64,000 nucleotides of DNA from Megascapheus bottae (taxonomy: Eukaryota > Chordata > Mammalia > Rodentia > Geomyidae), in assembly GCA_024803745.1 (NCBI GenBank), contig JANJXV010000037.1:10121001-10185000 (forward strand), written 5' to 3'. The notes under the pieces are model-generated. The model saw only the letters and a program-made list of their open reading frames with translations. It was not told where the DNA came from and did no database searches. The position numbers and the translations under genes are program-made. This document shows positions 23,530-34,885 of the stretch, piece by piece. Every line of letters begins with the position of its first letter. Within the stretch, counting starts at the first letter, position 1.

Positions 23530-23984
23530 TTTTTAGAAAAAAAAAGAAAGGTAGGTTTTCTAAGACTCATGTCTTCAGAAAAGTTTTTATTTAATCTTAC
23601 CATTGTCCTTCTAATATTTATTTAATACACAATTTATGACTCTATATAGATAAAGCTTTACAATCCCTTATCTGTAATTCTGAAATACCTACTTTTTCTT
23701 AATTCATTTGTAGCAAAATGAGATCAGAACTGATAGTCTTTTAAATCTTCACTTATTCCATTTAGTATGCCTGTTTCTACTTTTAGAAATATTAATGTAT
23801 TTGATTGAGAGCTCTTGCCTAGGATACCATATGTTAAATAAAATATAGAAAATATACCATAGTCTTAAAATATGAAAATAGAATAGAACAATTTAGCCCA
23901 AAGAATTTTAGATAAAAGATGTTAGCATGTAACCAATTTCTTGTTGATTTCTGGTAAAATATTAACACGTGTAGATTTTCTTTT
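23530..23984. other. Unique AT-rich sequence
   Basis: No repeat or gene signature seen. Confidence 0.45.
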
Positions 23985-24200
23985 CCTTTTATTTTCAGGT
24001 CATGAGGCTTGAACTTGGGGCCTGGGCACTGTCCTAGAGCTCTTTTGCTCAAAGCTAGTGCTCTACCACAGTGCCACAGTGTCACTTCTGGTTTTCTAGT
24101 GGCTAATTGGAGATAAGTCTCAGAGAGACTTTTCTGCCTGGCCTGGCTTCCGACTGTAATCCTCAGTAGTCTCCCTGTATCAGCCACAGGCATCTGGCAG
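23985..24200 (-). mobile_element. B1-Geo SINE
   Basis: The reverse-oriented Geo monomer (ctcaaagctagtgctctacc), linker and B1-like head are all recognisable. Confidence 0.75.
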
Positions 24201-24248
24201 ATCTCAAAATTCTTGACCCTTTCAATCCACCAGTTTGGCATTGGATAG

Positions 24249-24249
<1 letters not shown>

Positions 24250-24303
<54 letters not shown>

Positions 24304-24512
24304 TAAATTCAACGCCTGAAGTGTTGTCTCTGATTTTTTTCCTTCAAAGCTAGCTCTTGACCACTTGAGCCACAGTTCTACTCCAGCTTTTTCCTGATTA
24401 ATAGAGATAAGAGTCTCATGTACCTTCCTGCTGGGCTGGCTTTTAACTATGATCCCCGTCTCAGCTTCCTGAGTAGTTAGGATTACAAGTATGAGACACT
24501 GGTACCCAGTTA
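24250..24512 (-). mobile_element. B1-Geo SINE with (GT)26 tail
   Basis: GT repeat 24250-24301 in the tail position, then Geo monomer and B1-like head. It is another case of a dinucleotide repeat grown in a SINE tail. Confidence 0.75.
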
Positions 24513-24574
24513 AAGCATAGTAATGTTTATATAGAACTCTTGTTATATACCTGTCTACCTGTTCACTCAAAACT

Positions 24575-25215
24575 TCTTGCAACACCATTCACAATAGCTA
24601 AGTTATGGAAACAGCCCAGATGACCTACAATGGATAAGTGAATTAAGAAAATGTGGTACATGCAATGGAATCTTACTCCTCTATCAGAAAGAATAATATT
24701 ATTTTCAGGGAAATGAATATAGTTAGAAATATTTTAAATTAAGTAAGTCAGACGTAGACAAATGTCTTATGTTTTCTCTCATATGGAAATTAGATCTAAA
24801 ATGCAAACATACACGAAAACATACACAGGGTTTTATACATATATACATAACCAAATTAATTAAAGGATTAATTAATTAAATTAATTAAAGGACTCCTCAG
24901 GGGAGGAGTCCAATGGTGTAACTCGTCTAAACAATTAACTAACTTTAACAAAATGAATGCCAGGAAGCTGAAAAATGTTCTGTCAGTGGGAGAGAGAGGG
25001 CAAGAAGTGGGGGCACATAAATTGAAGAAGGAAGGGTGAGCAAATACAGTCATTATATTCAATATACATTATGTAAAAGTTGCACTATGTAACTTGAAGG
25101 TATGAATAGGATACAGTGAGTGTCAGAAGGGATGACATTCATGAAGATGCACAGTATTCATTGTGACCAGTGGAATTGAAAGCCCTTTGTACAACTACTT
25201 AAAATAAATAAATTC
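24575..25215 (+). mobile_element. LINE-1 3' end, 5'-truncated
   Basis: It begins in sequence typical of the L1 ORF2 end (cattcacaatagctaag, then tggaatcttactc) and runs through the 3'UTR to the terminus tttgtacaactacttaaaat. The same terminus is seen near 35.8 and 63.9 kb. Confidence 0.75.
24890..24911. repeat. 9-bp-arm palindrome in L1 3'UTR
   Basis: GGACTCCTC (24890-24898) and GAGGAGTCC (24903-24911) flank 4 nt, next to ttaattaa repeats. Possible local inverted duplication. Confidence 0.75.
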
Positions 25216-25539
25216 TTGCAGCAACTTTATGACTAAATTCTAGTATTCCCATTTTGCAAAATAGAAAACAAAGATACAGAGAGATTACAAAACCTGGAAA
25301 AGTCTAATGGCACACATAGGAATTGAACCTAGACAGCCTTCTGCTGTAGGTATAACTGTTTGCCTCCACCTTTTCCTTTCTGCTCTTCCTTTCTCTCTAT
25401 GCCCACTATTGCTATAGCATTTCGATTTACTTATTCTACTTTGGAGACATTTTAAGCATCAACCCTTCCCAAGGACATGATTTTTTTTTATTTTACACTG
25501 AAATATCAAGCATTGGAACTTCACATTTTCTTTACAAAT

Positions 25540-25660
25540 ATCTTTCTTCCCTCCCTCCCTCCCTCCCTCCCTCCCTCCCTCCCTCCCTTCTCTCCCTCCT
25601 TCCCTCCCTCCCTCCCTTCCTTCCCAACTTCCTTCCTTCCCTCCTCGTCCTCCTTCTCCT
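25540..25660. repeat. (TCCC)n/(TTCC)n pyrimidine tract
   Basis: An almost pure C/T strand of about 110 nt. Apparent open frames across it are composition artefacts. Confidence 0.95.
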
Positions 25661-25664
25661 TCCA

Positions 25665-26240
25665 TTTCTTTGATTTTTACTATGTCAGCCATTTTTGTTT
25701 CCAATGGAGATCAGAGATTTATCCTTATTCTCTTTATTGGCAGGAAAGATCTTGTGTTAGCCTTATCTTTGTCATCTTTTTCTTGTGCTCTGAATACTTC
25801 TAGATAAATAGGAAGAATCTCTCTTGTGGCCTTGTCAGATGTCAGAAAACTTCAAAAATGTGCATCTAGTTTGTTGACCAATGACAGCTGTTAAAGTTCT
25901 TTTCCTGCTTTATATGTCTCTCACTTAAGACTTGTATAATTTGCTTGATGTCACTTCATTAAAATCACACTACATTTTCATTTTTAAGTTGAAATCGAGT
26001 TTATTTGCCTTACAAACAAATTGTTTTAATTAAAAATAATTTTTGGCTATATAAAAGCAAGATTTACAGGTATGACTCTGTATCATGAGGTTGGGCAAAT
26101 GTTATTATGATTGTATAACAGTAGTTTGAGTGAATATACTGAATTGAATACCCAAGTATCTTTTTCTTGATTATCCTAGGGATCTACTATGAGGAATAAG
26201 GCATTAAACAAATCACTTTAGTTGTTCTACGGGGATTTTG
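25665..26240. other. Unique sequence, nothing recognised
   Basis: No repeat signature or gene-like frame seen. Confidence 0.45.
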
Positions 26241-26242
26241 GT

Positions 26243-26335
26243 GCTTTTTTATTTTATTTTTTTTAATGGTGCTGGGGACCAAACTTTCATCTGCTAGACA
26301 AGCATTCTTCCACTGAAGTAAAACTCCAAACTCCT
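26243..26335 (-). mobile_element. ID-type tRNA-derived monomer
   Basis: Only the tRNA-like part with T-rich tail is present (ctagacaagcattcttccac). There is no Geo monomer, so this is an older ID-like element or a truncated copy. Confidence 0.55.
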
Positions 26336-26339
26336 TAAT

Positions 26340-26785
26340 TGTTCTCTGTAAAATTAACAGTCTTTTCCTTGAATCTGAAGATGAAAGTTCTGATACACTC
26401 TGCAAATCACTGTCTTGTATGTACTGTTCATAGACTTGAACTAAACACAGTTTCTCTGGGATTGATCCACAGCTCACATTTGCTGAAATTAAGAGTTCAG
26501 TTCATGACCACCAGAACTAAAAAGGAATTAAACCTGTCTATTTTACCTTGTTAGCACAATACTGAACTATATATGTACCAACAAGTCAGTTATTAAATTA
26601 TTGAGAAGAAAAAAGAGACTTAAATTCTATGATTATGCATTCAATTTGACTAGAAAGTATAACTGTTTAGTATATGCCAAATTGAGAGCTTTGCTAAGGC
26701 TAATATTGAGTAACTTTCTGCATTTACTCATGGAGTGGAGAGGCAGAAAGAAAATTTTTCGCCTAAAATCATGCTTCACAGATGG
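26340..26785. other. Unique sequence, nothing recognised
   Basis: Short frames here have no recognisable homology. Confidence 0.45.
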
Positions 26786-26789
26786 TGGT

Positions 26790-26955
26790 CTTTGTATTCA
26801 AGGCTGGTGTTGTACCACTTCAGCCCCACTACCAATTTTTTTGGAGTTTGAATCTTATGGACTTTCCTGTCCTGGCTGGGTTTGAACGTGATCCTCAGAT
26901 CCCAGCCTCTTGAGTAGCTGGGATTGTAGGGGTGAGCCACTGGCTCCCAGCTTGG
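26790..26955 (-). mobile_element. B1-Geo SINE, truncated
   Basis: Good B1-like head on the plus strand as cctcttgagtagctggga and a reduced Geo portion. Confidence 0.65.
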
Positions 26956-27204
26956 GCTGCTATTTATTACTATTTTTTGGCCTACTATTACAATTGTCAT
27001 CTTCTATTTCACTCAACTTATCAACTGCACTGTTTTTGAAAATGTCCAAGTATTCTTCCCTTTCCTTGGTTTGGGGCCCTTTGACCCTTTATGTGTTGAA
27101 TGCAGAAATATGATGTCCTCTATACCTCAGAGCTTCTAGTACAAGTGAGTTCTGTGAGAGCAGGATTATCTTAATTATCTTTCCCTTCCTGCTGTACAGT
27201 GTAT
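26956..27204. other. Unique sequence
   Basis: About 250 bp with nothing recognised. Confidence 0.4.
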
Positions 27205-27217
27205 TCTTCTTTCTTTC

Positions 27218-27414
27218 TTTTTTTTTTTTGCCAGTCCTGGGCTTGAGCTCAGGGTCTGAGCACTGTCCTTGGATTTTCTCAAGGCTAGAGCTCTACCACT
27301 TGAGCCTCAGCACCACTTTTGGCCTTTTTTTCTATATATGTGGTACCGAGAAATTGAACCTGGGTCTTCGTGCATGCTAGGAAAGCACTCTACCACTAGG
27401 CCAAACTCCTGGCC
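27218..27414 (-). mobile_element. IDL-Geo SINE, young subtype, inserted in a SINE tail
   Basis: Nearly intact, with T-rich tail first on the plus strand, then Geo, then the tRNA-like head. Similar TTTCTTTCTTT sequence on both sides suggests insertion into the A-rich tail of the B1-Geo that follows. Confidence 0.85.
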
Positions 27415-27416
27415 AC

Positions 27417-27676
27417 TCTTTCTTTCTTTTATTTATTTATTTTTTTGCCAGTCCTGGGCTTTGAACTTTGGGTCCTGGGCATTGGCACTAAGCTCCTTTT
27501 GTTCAAGTTTAGCACTTTACCACTTGAGCTCCAGCACTATTTCGATCTTTTCTGGTGACTAGATGGAGATAAGAGCCTTACACACTGCTCTTCCCAGGCT
27601 AACTTTGAATGGCAATCATCAGATCCCAGACTCCTGCATAGCTAGGGTTACAGGCATGAGCCCCCGGTCCCTGGCA
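27417..27676 (-). mobile_element. B1-Geo SINE
   Basis: Reverse-oriented full dimer ending at the head ggcatgagcccc. Its tail received the IDL-Geo copy to the left. Confidence 0.75.
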
Positions 27677-27910
27677 TGTGTAGTCTATTCTAAAGAAAGG
27701 TTTATGGAATAGAAAATTCATTCATTTACCCTTTGTGTGTTTGCTCATTTTTTTCCCCCTGGGTATTCTACATCACAGTGTATTTCCCAACTGGCATTTA
27801 AAATGTTCTGCACACTTTCTTGCCATGTTGGTGGCAGAATATAATTTATTTGGATTTAGTTTGGTTACACTCTTTTGGCTCCTGTGAGACTGATGAGTCT
27901 AAAATCTGCC
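27677..27910. other. Unique sequence
   Basis: No repeat signature recognised. Confidence 0.4.
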
Positions 27911-27916
27911 AGTAGA

Positions 27917-28032
27917 AGTTGGGCATGATGTTGCATGGTTAAAATTCCAGCACTCTGAAGGCTGATGCACAAAGTTGGGAGTTTGAAGCCACCCTGGACT
28001 AGTTATTGAGAGCTTGTTTAAAAACAAAATAA
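27917..28032 (+). mobile_element. B1-like monomer without Geo tail
   Basis: It has a 7SL/B1-type body (gttgggcatgatg, then attccagcactctgaagg) and an A-rich end, directly followed by a B1-Geo. This shows that plain B1-like elements also exist in this genome. Confidence 0.6.
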
Positions 28033-28033
28033 A

Positions 28034-28245
28034 GCTGGGCACTGGTGGCTCACGCCTGTAATCCTAACTACTCAGGAGACTGACATCTGAGGATCGTGGT
28101 TCAAAGCCAGCTGGGGCATGAAAGTCCGTGAGACTCTTATATTCCATTAACCACCAGAAAAACCAGAAGTGGTACTGTGGCTCAAGTGATAGAGCATTTG
28201 CATTGAGCCATAGAGCTCAGGGATAGCACCCAGACCCTCATGATG
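28034..28245 (+). mobile_element. B1-Geo SINE
   Basis: Well-preserved head (gctgggcactggtggctcac) and Geo monomer, with a degenerate tail. It abuts the B1-like monomer, and similar aatctgycagtag sequences flank the pair (near 27903 and 28271). Confidence 0.85.
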
Positions 28246-28300
28246 GTGGTGGGGAAGTGGGGATAAATAGAATCTGTCAGTAGCTGTGAGAGGAGCTCTG

Positions 28301-28559
28301 GGGTTTTTTTTTTTTTTTTTTTTTTTTTGTTGTTGTTTTGTGTGTGTGTGTGTGTGTGTGTTAATTTTTTTTTTTTTGCCAGTCCTAGGCTTAAGCTCAG
28401 GGCCTGATCACTGCCCTTGGACTTTCTTAAGCCTAGAACTCTACCACTTGAGCCACAGCACCACTTCTGGCTTTTTTCTATGTATGTGGTACCAAGGAAT
28501 CAAACCCCGGTCTTTGTGCATGCTAGGCAAGCACTCAACCACCAGGCCAAACTCCTGGC
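28301..28559 (-). mobile_element. IDL-Geo SINE, young subtype, long T/TG tail
   Basis: Perfect 14-bp target duplication tgagaggagctctg at 28287-28300 and 28560-28573. The tail (plus strand 28303-28377) combines poly-T, TTG and about 10 TG units, a microsatellite in the making. Confidence 0.93.
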
Positions 28560-28686
28560 TGAGAGGAGCTCTGTTTTGCAGAACCCTTTCTCCCATTTTT
28601 TTTTTTTTTTTTTTTTTTTACATTTTGGGAAGGGGGTTATATCACTTTAAGGTATTTTTTTAATATGTAGGGTAAGAACTAACTAA

Positions 28687-28920
28687 CTTCCTTCCTTCCT
28701 TCCTTCTTTCCTTCCTTCCTCTTTCCTTCTTTCTAACTTTTCTCTTTCTGGTCCTCAGGCTTTGAACTCCCTGAGCTTTTTTTGCTTAAGGCTAGCACTC
28801 TACCACTTAAGCCACAGTTCTACTTCTGGCTTTTTAGTTGTTAACTGTTGGTAAGAGTCTTACAGGCTGGCTTTGAACAGTGATTCTCAGATCTCAGCTT
28901 CTGGAGTAAGTAGGATTAGA
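28687..28920 (-). mobile_element. B1-Geo SINE with (TTCC)n at its tail
   Basis: TTCC/TTTC repeats (28687-28735) precede a reverse-oriented Geo monomer and a B1-like head truncated near 28920. Confidence 0.65.
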
Positions 28921-28934
28921 CTCTTTTACTCTTT

Positions 28935-29030
28935 TGGCTCAAGAGAAGGGCAGTAGCTTGAGCTGAAGAGCTCAGGGACAGTGCTCAGGACCGAGTTCAA
29001 GCCCTACAACCCACACACACAAAAGAAAGG
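28935..29030 (+). mobile_element. Geo monomer fragment
   Basis: Right-monomer sequence only (cttgagctgaagagctcagg) ending in an AC/A tail. Confidence 0.65.
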
Positions 29031-29284
29031 TGTTGAGGATGAATCAGACAAATCTCCTACAAATTCACTTTTTAATGCATATGAAATATGCATGTAACCC
29101 ATGTTTTTAAGTATAAAGTTTAGTGATGCAATGGACACTCATGGAGCTTTACCCAATCCAAGAATTACAACATTGAATTCATTTACATTTACTTTTCTAT
29201 TTGCTGTCTTTTCCTTCTGACACAGGGAATTAGTATTATAAATTTTGTGCTTGTCATTCCATTACAGGATTTTTATTTTGAGGG

Positions 29285-29405
29285 GGTGGGTATTTTGTTT
29301 TTGAGAAAGTTCACAGGTAGCTCATTCTGGCCTCAAACTTACAATCCTTCTTGTCTTGACCTCCACAGTTTTTGTATTATAGATAAGTACAACTATACTT
29401 AGCTC
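29285..29405 (-). mobile_element. B1-like monomer, diverged
   Basis: It shows the B1 features ggcctcaaacttacaatcct and cttgacctcc in reverse orientation, without a Geo part. Confidence 0.55.
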
Positions 29406-29444
29406 AAAGCTATGTTTTTAAGTTTTAGCTTGATCAAGAATGTA

Positions 29445-29605
29445 GCCTGGTGCCTGAGGCTCTTAGGAGGCTGAAATCTGAGGATCACAATTCAAAACCA
29501 ACCCAGGCAGGAAAATCTTGTGAGGCTCTTATCTCTAGTTACCCTCTAAATGCTGGAAGTGGAGCTCCAGCTCAGGTAGTAGAGCACTAACCCTGAGCTT
29601 ATTTT
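29445..29605 (+). mobile_element. B1-Geo SINE, 5' and 3' shortened
   Basis: Head, linker (tcttatctctagtt) and the first part of Geo are present; the tail is missing. Confidence 0.65.
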
Positions 29606-29639
29606 GTATATATGTCAAAATAATGTTTATTTTGTATGC

Positions 29640-30190
29640 CACTTAGCTTAATACTGCTATAAAATACAGTTCGGGGAGATTTACCCTTTTCACTCAACAT
29701 TGTATTTTTCTTTTTTGCTAGTCCTGGGGCTTGAACTCAGGGCCTGGGCACTATCTTTGGGCTTTCTCAAGGCTAGCACTCCACCACTTGAGCTGCAGTG
29801 TCACGTCCAGCTTTTTCTGTGTATGTGGTACTAAGGAATTGAACCCAGGGCTTCGTGCTAGGCAAACCTTCTGCCACTACGCCATGCTCCCAGTCCTTCA
29901 ACATTGTATTTCTAAGATTTATCTATGTTGCATGAAATGATAGTCTGCTCATTTTCAATACAGTATAGCATTCTATTTTGTGGATATACTGCAATTTATA
30001 CTTCTGTTGATACACAGGTGAAATACTTCTAGCTAACCTTTTATAATTATAATTATTGCTGTTATGAATATTCTGATGTATATCTCTGACCATACTTTGC
30101 TTCCAGCAAAGTTGCTGGGTTGTGGTACATTAAATGTTTAACTTTTTGGAATAACATGTGCCAAACAGTTTTCACTCTCCTATTATTTTT
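29640..30190 (-). mobile_element. LINE-1-like 3' region, old
   Basis: Diverged sequence of the L1 type in which the plus strand reads like agcattctattttgtggata and later ttgctgttatgaatattctg. It is interrupted by a SINE at 29708-29897. Confidence 0.5.
29708..29897 (-). mobile_element. IDL-Geo SINE, older subtype
   Basis: Flanked by a perfect 14-bp duplication tcaacattgtattt (29694-29707 and 29898-29911), inserted in a LINE-like sequence. Shows the older signature ggggcttgaactcagg. Confidence 0.93.
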
Positions 30191-31290
30191 AAGAATTCAA
30201 CATATTCCTGAATGATTGGAATTGTTTTATACATCTTGATTTTTGTCAATTTAGTAGGGTTAAAATGGTATGTACCTATTTTTTATATAATGGAAAAGTC
30301 AGATTTGCCTAAAACTTTAAAAATATCCTCTTCTTTCTATATTGAGCTTATAGACTCATTTGACATTCCTGTGTCTGGAGTTTCTCTGGAGTCATTTGTT
30401 TGTGTGATCATTTCTGCTAAGTATATAAAAGCTTAGATTTTATAAAAACTGGATTTTTTTGAAAGTTGCTTCTAAGTTGATCCAGCAAATAAATACCAAA
30501 CTATGTGTACTCCAAAATCTATTCTTAATACACTTCAGAAATGAAAATGTGTAAAATTATGTTCTCCACTATTCTTTACTATCACAAATTAATCTGATCT
30601 TGAGCTTATAACAATCTGCAAAACTATTTTAAGGAAAGACTTCTTCAATCTGTTGAGCTGGACTATTTCCATGGAACCAAGTTTAGTAAAGATATACTTA
30701 TGCATTCCTCTGTATGTTAAGTGTGTCAAAGAGATTTAACTTACTGGCCTTTGACAGGATTGTATAGCCCAACACAATCTCGCAGTGGAATTTCAAAGCC
30801 CCAAATCTCTCTTATCACTGTCTGCTGAATCGAACCCCCACATTAACCATAAAAATAAGCTCCAACAGATGGTTCTGCTACATTGTGCCCTAAAATATGT
30901 TTTTTCAAATTGAAAAAGCCATCTTGTATATAAATAGTTTTCAATAATAACTAACTAAATAACTAAAAACACATGGAGATGGTAAAAGAGATTCAAGAAA
31001 AAATGGCAATATATGTATAATTTTAAGGAACTTTTATTGTCCTTAAAGACAAAGAAATACTAGTTTGTGACTTGTGTTTTCTGCCTTTGAATGAAAGAAT
31101 TTTAAATGAAGGGGCTGTGTATTTATTTTAATGTCTCTTATTATATTGTTAATTATAGTGTCATAGCCCAGAGGCATATCCTGAGAATATTATTTGCGTA
31201 TAAAATCCCCCTCTGTACCATTAATATTTGTTGAATAACAAAAGACTGAATATTCATGGCCAAACCTGAAGAAAGCTGCAATTACTTATT
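30191..31290. other. Unique AT-rich island, 1.1 kb, no repeat seen
   Basis: One of the longest repeat-free stretches in the right part. No gene-like reading frame is present. Confidence 0.5.
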
Positions 31291-31294
31291 TCTC

Positions 31295-31655
31295 TAGTAT
31301 TTATGTTAGTCAATTTTTCATTCTTGTGGAAAAATACCTGAGCAAAACAACTTAAAGGAAGATAGATGATTTTGGCTTGTGGTTTCTGTAGACTCATCAG
31401 TCCATCATGGCAGAGAGGGTGTGAGAGAGCTAAGCAGCTCACATTAGGGCATTCAGAAATCAGAGAGGATGTCTGTACCCTTTATTACATCAGGCATTCA
31501 GCTTATTAGGTGGTGCCAACAACTTTTAGGATGAGTTTTTCCTCTTGAGTTATTTCTATCTGGTAAATACCCTGATAGACACTTAGAAGTAACACTTTAG
31601 TAATCTCAGTTGCTGTCTGATTCAATCAAGTTGACAATCAAGATGACCTATTACA
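31295..31655 (+). mobile_element. Rodent interspersed repeat, class unresolved
   Basis: It contains sequence I associate with a dispersed rodent repeat (aaaatacctgagcaaaacaa, then a catggcagagagggtgtg block). I cannot assign it to an LTR or other class from memory. Confidence 0.35.
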
Positions 31656-31796
31656 GTATTGTAGCTCATTCTTAGAAATAGTTATTCACTAGATATATAC
31701 GTTTATATTAGGTCAAAAACTTTTAAATTTTATTCAGGCAACTAACATTGTGTTAAGTTACAATATGCCATTATTTCATTTCAATGTGTGTGTGGT

Positions 31797-31965
31797 TTTT
31801 TTTTTTTTTCCCAAGGCTAGCACTCCTCTATTTGAGCCACAGCTCCACTTCTGGCTTTTTGGTGGTCAATTATAAATTCTCATAGACTTTGCTGCCCAGG
31901 CTGGCTTCATCAGATCTCAGCCTCCTAAGTAGCTAGGATTAGAGGCGTGAGTACCAATGCTCAAC
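31797..31965 (-). mobile_element. B1-Geo SINE, shortened
   Basis: Poly-T, partial Geo monomer and B1-like head, reverse orientation. Confidence 0.7.
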
Positions 31966-32087
31966 TACGTTGTTCTTTTTAAAAGACAAATGCCTAGCCA
32001 CATTTCCTCATCTCTATAATGCTAGACATTCAAGATATCAAGTGTAGATGGAACAAGAATGATTCCTGCCAAACTTCCTGAAGTGCC

Positions 32088-32340
32088 AGGTGTCAGTGTC
32101 TCACATCTGTAATCCTAGCTATTCAAGAAGCTGAGATCTAAGGATTATGATTTGAAGTCAGCTCAGGCAGAAAAGTCTGTGAGACTATTATGTCCAGTGA
32201 AACATCAAAAAGCCAGAAGTGGAGTTGTGGCACAATCAGTAGAGCTCTAGCTTTGAGCAATAAAGTTAAGTGACAGCTCCCACATCCTGAATTCAAGCCT
32301 TAGAATCAATGAATGTACGCATACAACAACTAACAACAAA
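32088..32340 (+). mobile_element. B1-Geo SINE
   Basis: Full-length dimer with an A-rich tail containing AAC units. Confidence 0.75.
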
Positions 32341-32610
32341 AGAACCCCCAAATGTTCCTCAAAGTGACAGCATTAAAAGATCATATAGGAGAAGTGAGCT
32401 GTTTGTTTCTATTATTTTCTAGGTAGTGGCCTATGATATGGGCATAGCTAAAGATTGAATCTTTACATGGATTATCAGATTGAATCTTTACCAAAACATG
32501 CTTACTGTAGTAGCCAGCCTCTAAGATGAACTGTAGTATTCATCCCCTTATGTAGTTCTTTTCCATGTTCAATGAAGATTAGTCATACAGTGTGTAGAAA
32601 AAATAGTGAG

Positions 32611-32808
32611 GGGCTGGGAGCTTAGCCTAATGACAGAATGCTTGCCTAGCATGCATGAAGCCCTGGGTTAAATTCCTCAGTACCACATACACAGAAAAAG
32701 CCAGAAATGGTATTGTGGCTCAAGTGGCAGAGCGCTAGCCTTGAGCAAAGTATCCAAGGACTGTGTCTAGGCTCTGAGTTCAAGCTCCAGAACTCGCAAA
32801 AAAAAAAA
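32611..32808 (+). mobile_element. IDL-Geo SINE
   Basis: Complete dimer beginning ggggctgggagc. The B-box is degenerate (ggttaaattcc), so this copy is probably not transcribable. Confidence 0.88.
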
Positions 32809-32910
32809 GTAGTGATATGTCACTTATAAGATTATCTTACAAAAGATTGCAAGGACCTAGGGATCATAAGCCAGATTAGAACCTTGGCTGGTTTTAACAT
32901 GTGTTAGATA

Positions 32911-33101
32911 GGGCCAGGAGCATGGCCTAGTGGTAGAGTGCTGCCTAGCATGCACGAAGCTCTGGGTTCAATTCCTTGGTACTGCATAAACAGAAAAAGC
33001 CAGAAGTGATGCTATGGCTCAAGTGGTAGTGCTCTAGCCTTGAGAAAGCCCAAGGACAATGCCCAGACCCTAAATTCAAGCCCAGGACTGGCAAAAAAAA
33101 A
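32911..33101 (+). mobile_element. IDL-Geo SINE
   Basis: Complete dimer with poly-A. The flanking duplication gtgttagata (32901-32910) versus gtgttatata (33102-33111) has one mismatch. Confidence 0.9.
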
Positions 33102-33111
33102 GTGTTATATA

Positions 33112-33990
33112 GGTCCTAGGTAGATCACCTGAACATCCTTAAAATCTATGAAAAGGCTTACTTTTCAAGGATTGGATACTTCCAGCAGTAGCCAGTGAGG
33201 GTCTGTGGTTGCCAATAACCTAATGGTCTTTTCTGATTACTAATGATAGGTGGAAAGTAATATCTTACAAAGTTTTAAATTGGGAGTGACATGAGGCATA
33301 TTTAACATGTTTAAAGACATTTGTAGGAGGAAGACCAGAAATAAAAGCACAAGCACCATATTCAATAACATTAGGACACCTCTTTAAGTCCAAGACTTAG
33401 CACATGAGTGCTAAAAGTGGTTATGTGTTAAATGACTTAAAACAGAAGAAGGTTAACAGTAGAGGACCCTAGTCATCTGCAAGGAATCTGTCTCATCGAA
33501 CCTCTAAGGCCCACAGGAAATGGAGAGAAGGAAAAAGAGAAGGGGCTCAAAGAAAGTAAGCTATTTAAAAGTCTATATTACGATCAAGTGCAATGAAGCT
33601 CATCACTCCCACTCTCCTCTCAAGCAGTCAAGACAGATGGCATCATCTTAAAAAATTGGACTGAACTATAGGGAGCTCTGAGGAATGAGTGTGAAAAGAA
33701 GATAGTAGGACCTGAAGGTCTATAATCTAAACATAGCCAGCTTCAGAAAGCTAGCAGCCAGACTGTTGTTAACCCTAGACAGCAGGTAAAAGGGTCTCTG
33801 GAGAACTGAACTAGTAACAGACCATAGTCACATATACTGGCATTTGACAATCCCTAATTTTGTAAGTTTTACAAGTTCATGATATATCCAGAAGGCAACT
33901 ACCTCTTAACCACATTCCCTACGGCCATCCTGCTGCTAGTCACCACAATTCCTTATTCAATCCATTACTGCATATTTCTATCTCTTACTT
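33112..33990. other. Unique sequence, nothing recognised
   Basis: About 880 bp of mixed-composition sequence with no repeat or gene signature. Confidence 0.5.
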
Positions 33991-33994
33991 TTGT

Positions 33995-34070
33995 GAGTGA
34001 TGCTGGAATCAAACTTAAGGCCTCACACATGCTAGATAAAGGCTCCACCATGGTAGCCAGCCCCCAGCAT
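33995..34070 (-). mobile_element. ID-type monomer fragment
   Basis: tRNA-like half only (aggcctcacacatgctagat), no Geo monomer. Confidence 0.5.
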
Positions 34071-34092
34071 GCCATTATCTTTGTGTGTACAT

Positions 34093-34256
34093 GTTCTGGT
34101 ACAAGGGCTTGTTGTATTTAGGGTCTCAAGCTCACATTTGGTTTTATTTTTATTCACTGCTAGTGTGTACCATTTGAGCCATGCCTCTGTTTCTAGCTTT
34201 GGGCTGGTTAGCTGGAGTTAGGAATCTCTTGGATTTGTCTGCCCAGGCTGGTCCTT
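34093..34256 (-). mobile_element. B1-Geo SINE fragment, cut by an L1
   Basis: Geo and part of the B1-like head, ending at the L1 integration point (tgcccaggctggtcctttt). Confidence 0.6.
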
Positions 34257-34885
34257 TTTTTTTCATGTTTCTTTCTTTTTTTTATTAAAGAATTTATTAA
34301 CATTGATTTTTACATCATATTTCAAATGACATGTTTAATAAATGAATATTCAAGAAGGGAATTCTATATATAATCACTGGCACTTAATTTTTAGAACATA
34401 ATCAAAATTGGGCTAAGGATTTGTATATCATAGATACATATTAATTTATGAAATAAAACATTATGTCCATAGAGTCATAGGTTTTTATGTCTATGTAGTT
34501 ATATTTATATTTCCAATACCATGTCTATAGCATTGGGTATGCAAATATCGAGTCCTCTCTCTTGTACTATTTGGATCTAATAACCACATATTAGGGATAC
34601 CATGTGCCTTTTGTTCCTTTGGTCTTGACTTGTCTCACTCAACATGATTTGCTCTAGATTCATCCATTCATCCCTGCGAATGCCATCATTTTATCTTGTC
34701 TGTTGGCTATGTAGAATTCCATTGTGTATATATATATATATATATATATCATATTTTCTGTATCCATTCATCTGCGGTAGGGCATCTGGGTTGTTTCCAT
34801 CGCCTGGCTATTGTGAATAGTGCAGAGATGAACATAGCTGAGCAGGTGTCCTTATCATATCTTGGGTTATGATGTTCAGGATAGA
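34257..34885 (-). mobile_element. LINE-1 insertion, 5'-truncated, about 630 bp
   Basis: On the minus strand it holds the ORF2 C-terminal end, including GIYPEHHNPRYDKDTC, then the 3'UTR and A-rich end. Target duplication tgcccaggctggt[c/t]ctttt lies at about 34240-34256 and 34886-34903. A (TA)n run sits at 34727-34749. It is closely related to the plus-strand L1 at 38.3-40.0 kb. Confidence 0.88.
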
